A stretch of 8,254 nt of DNA from Pseudomonadota bacterium (GTDB lineage Bacteria; Pseudomonadota; Alphaproteobacteria; Sphingomonadales; Sphingomonadaceae), in NCBI GenBank assembly GCA_023427285.1, contig JAEZBH010000426.1, positions 1 to 8,254 on the forward strand, written 5' to 3'. This document shows positions 6,865-8,254 of this stretch, piece after piece (position 1 is the first letter of the stretch; every line of letters starts with the position of its first letter). The position numbers and the translations under genes were made by a program. The notes below the pieces were generated by a model. The model was not told where the DNA came from and searched no databases. It saw only the letters and a program-made list of their open reading frames with translations.

Positions 6865-6896
6865 AAAGCGCGCTCGCGCGCGGCTTCGGCTTTTTT
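6865..6896 (+). terminator. Probable intrinsic terminator between the glycosylase and ABC-F genes
   Basis: A GC-rich segment can fold as GCGCG (6868-6872) with CGCGC (6877-6881), then a small C(TTCG)G element (6884-6889), or with AAAGC (6865-6869) closing on GCTTT (6889-6893). It runs straight into six T (6891-6896). The exact fold is ambiguous, but a stable GC stem before a T run supports a rightward terminator that separates the two genes. Confidence 0.5.
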
Positions 6897-6938
6897 CGTT
6901 CATTTGCCCAAAGATTGGCGTTTTTCGGATTTTCTCCC

Positions 6939-8254
<1,316 letters not shown>

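Overview
The window is a GC-rich stretch of an ordinary bacterial chromosome with six protein-coding genes. Two are cut by the window edges. I see no tRNA, rRNA, insertion sequence, CRISPR array, phage gene or toxin-antitoxin pair, and no gene-free stretch reaches 300 bases. The DEAD-box helicase and the GH15 hydrolase both look like alphaproteobacterial members of their families, so I infer an alphaproteobacterium. That rests on remembered family resemblance, not a search. The YheS-type ABC-F protein at the right end is a type I associate more with gamma- and betaproteobacteria, so the assignment is tentative.

Layout, left to right. (1) 1-436, plus strand: the 3' part of a Dps-type ferritin. 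It is followed by a weak hairpin and then a very strong intrinsic terminator at 544-577. (2) 607-2448, minus strand: a cytoplasmic GH15 glucoamylase/trehalase-like hydrolase that converges on dps. (3) 2561-4078, minus strand: a MOP-superfamily polysaccharide/oligosaccharide flippase (WzxC-like). It lies 112 bases upstream of the GH15 gene on the same strand and could be co-transcribed with it. (4) 4253-6082, minus strand: a DEAD-box RNA helicase with a DbpA-type RNA-binding domain and a Gly/Arg-rich tail. Two hairpins follow its stop codon. (5) 6236-6796, plus strand: an AAG/Mpg-family 3-methyladenine DNA glycosylase, divergent from the helicase across a 153-base promoter region. (6) 6939 to the right edge, plus strand: the first 438 residues of a YheS-like ABC-F ATPase, after a probable terminator.

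The genes are mostly independent housekeeping functions: iron and DNA protection, RNA remodelling, base-excision repair and ribosome-associated ATPase. The exception is the flippase/GH15 pair, which may share a job in handling a glucan or glucose-containing oligosaccharide. No glycosyltransferase or polymerase is in view to support that.

I did not find a convincing undescribed system. The most concrete oddity is a Met in the DNA glycosylase where the human enzyme has its DNA-intercalating Tyr. Next come a short repeat-built RGG tail on the helicase, paired small hairpins in the glycosylase leader, and an isolated strong terminator about 110 bases beyond dps that could close a small transcript.
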